64,000 nt of DNA, taken from positions 15,577,312 to 15,641,311 of the forward strand of contig NC_092675.1 of NCBI RefSeq assembly GCF_964355755.1, given 5' to 3'. Every line of letters starts with the position of its first letter. Position 1 is the first letter of the stretch. The notes beneath the pieces were generated by a model, which worked only from the letters and a program-made list of their open reading frames with translations, did no database searches and was not told the origin of the DNA. Shown here one piece after another: positions 63,064 through 64,000 of the stretch. The translations under genes and the position numbers were made by a program. The stretch comes from Antedon mediterranea. Its lineage: Eukaryota > Echinodermata > Crinoidea > Comatulida > Antedonidae.

Positions 63064-63488
63064 CTATTGACAAATTATTAAAATTGTTTCACTCTTCTCT
63101 GATTACAAGTTAGTTACTGACATTCAACTAGAACATGACCTCGTTGGACAGTTTCTATTGCAGAATTATGCCCAGGGATTATAATTACTGTAATAGAAAG
63201 CAAATGTAATCAACTTTCATAAATCTATATTTATATTATATTATAATAACAACCAAAACCCCAACATAGATTTTCATGCAGTACATGTGTGACAAACGTA
63301 ACTTTACTAAGTGTTTATTGGCATTCAAACAATATAAAAGAAGATGGTTTTTCTTTTCTTCTGTTTGTATTTATATGTTTCATATGGCCAATTATTTACT
63401 CTTAGTATTAAAGTAAATTACTTTCCTTTTATAGAAAATGCGATGTACAGCAAACCTAACTTACCCACATTGTATTAGGCGCTATAAA

Positions 63489-63605
63489 GCTCTGTCTAAC
63501 TAGTTTGACAAAAAAAGTGTGATGTGCCCAAATATGGTAGTGATATGCCACAATATGGTAGGTATATTTTTTGTGACATTTAAGTTTGATAGTGTAGACA
63601 GAGTT
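63489..63605 (+). mobile_element. MITE-C copy 5
   Basis: Begins gctctgtctaactagtttga (a small deletion in the left repeat) and ends gatagtgtagacagagt. Confidence 0.8.
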
Positions 63606-63614
63606 TTAAAGACA

Positions 63615-63850
63615 ACCATTATTATCAGGTGACCATTTAGAATAAAATGATCACCTATTGTTTTTGTATGAAATCTTTATTAGATGATCATTTAGAATAA
63701 AATGATCACCTATTGTTATTGTATGAAATCTTTATGATTAGGTGCTCATTTAGAACAAATGATCACCTATTTTTATTGTATGAAATCTTTATTATTAGGT
63801 GATCATTTAGAATGAAATGATCACCTATTGTTATTGTATGAAATCTTTAA
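63615..63850 (+). repeat. Tandem repeat with internal palindrome
   Basis: Four units of about 56 bp. Each contains ggtgatcatttagaat followed by aaatgatcacctattg, a palindrome, then ttgtatgaaatcttta. The units differ at few positions. Confidence 0.9.
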
Positions 63851-63859
63851 ATATCTTAC

Positions 63860-64000
63860 AAGTCACAGCTCTTCAGAATTAAAGGTGACCTTGAATTTTA
63901 TTACTTATTATGAAAGCTGCTGAAATATAGATATGAATTCATATTGAAATTGTGTCTATCGGATGTTGTGCCATTATCATATAGCCAGTTGAAATTAAAA
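63860..64000 (+). repeat. Repeat F, copy 4 (runs off the window)
   Basis: gaaagctgctgaaatatag, atcggatgttgtgcc and catatagccagttgaa match the central part of copies A (29,830-29,895) and B. Confidence 0.6.

Noticed and set aside
63615-63850. CRISPR-like array
   Set aside because: Regularly spaced repeats, but there are no unique spacers, the units are wholly repeated, and the genome is eukaryotic.

Overview
This is a eukaryotic nuclear window, very AT-rich (roughly one third G+C by eye), intron-rich and crowded with transposable elements. Two conserved single-copy genes can be rebuilt exon by exon. Both are metazoan, and the closest matches I can recall are vertebrate-like deuterostome proteins. 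With the SINE, LINE, Penelope and foldback content, this suggests a marine invertebrate deuterostome, perhaps an echinoderm. That placement is inference, and the species cannot be named from the sequence.

Layout. 1-19,549: no host gene found. It holds a foldback element (arms 865-1,910 and 3,600-4,690) with a 368-bp tandem SINE-bearing repeat in its loop, several minisatellites, a 5'-truncated LINE (about 6.4-7.7 kb) sitting inside a minisatellite, and a nearly complete LINE (about 9.3-13.0 kb, minus strand). 19,550-34,878 (plus strand): ten exons of an SLC35D-type nucleotide-sugar transporter that lacks only its first coding exon. Its introns hold a LINE fragment, a Penelope-like element with a GIY-YIG domain, a MITE, a 1.7-kb dispersed repeat and an apparently inverted LINE. 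34,879-39,779: tail-to-tail intergenic and 3' UTR sequence. 39,780-63,063 (minus strand): twelve exons of the single Hook-family dynein adaptor, coding its last 511 residues; the N-terminal Hook domain lies beyond the right edge. The last Hook intron (8.2 kb) holds a nested structure: inverted arms, inside them a minisatellite, and inside that a LINE of about 5.2 kb.

The two genes act in different places. The transporter would carry UDP-sugars into the Golgi or ER lumen for glycosylation. Hook links dynein-dynactin to cargo. They are convergent neighbours and nothing here shows shared regulation.

Most notable observations: a non-canonical GC-AG intron in Hook with a tRNA-derived SINE about 30 bp from the donor; an in-frame 39-bp candidate cassette microexon in Hook (and a weaker 21-bp one); a related pair of foldback elements carrying unrelated cargo; two LINEs each inserted in a minisatellite; a 27-bp hairpin insertion with direct repeats inside the Penelope GIY-YIG domain; and a 360-bp tandem block joining the Penelope 3' flank to an antisense LINE tail. 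I found no CRISPR array, operon, convincing functional tRNA or rRNA gene, or clearly new protein system.
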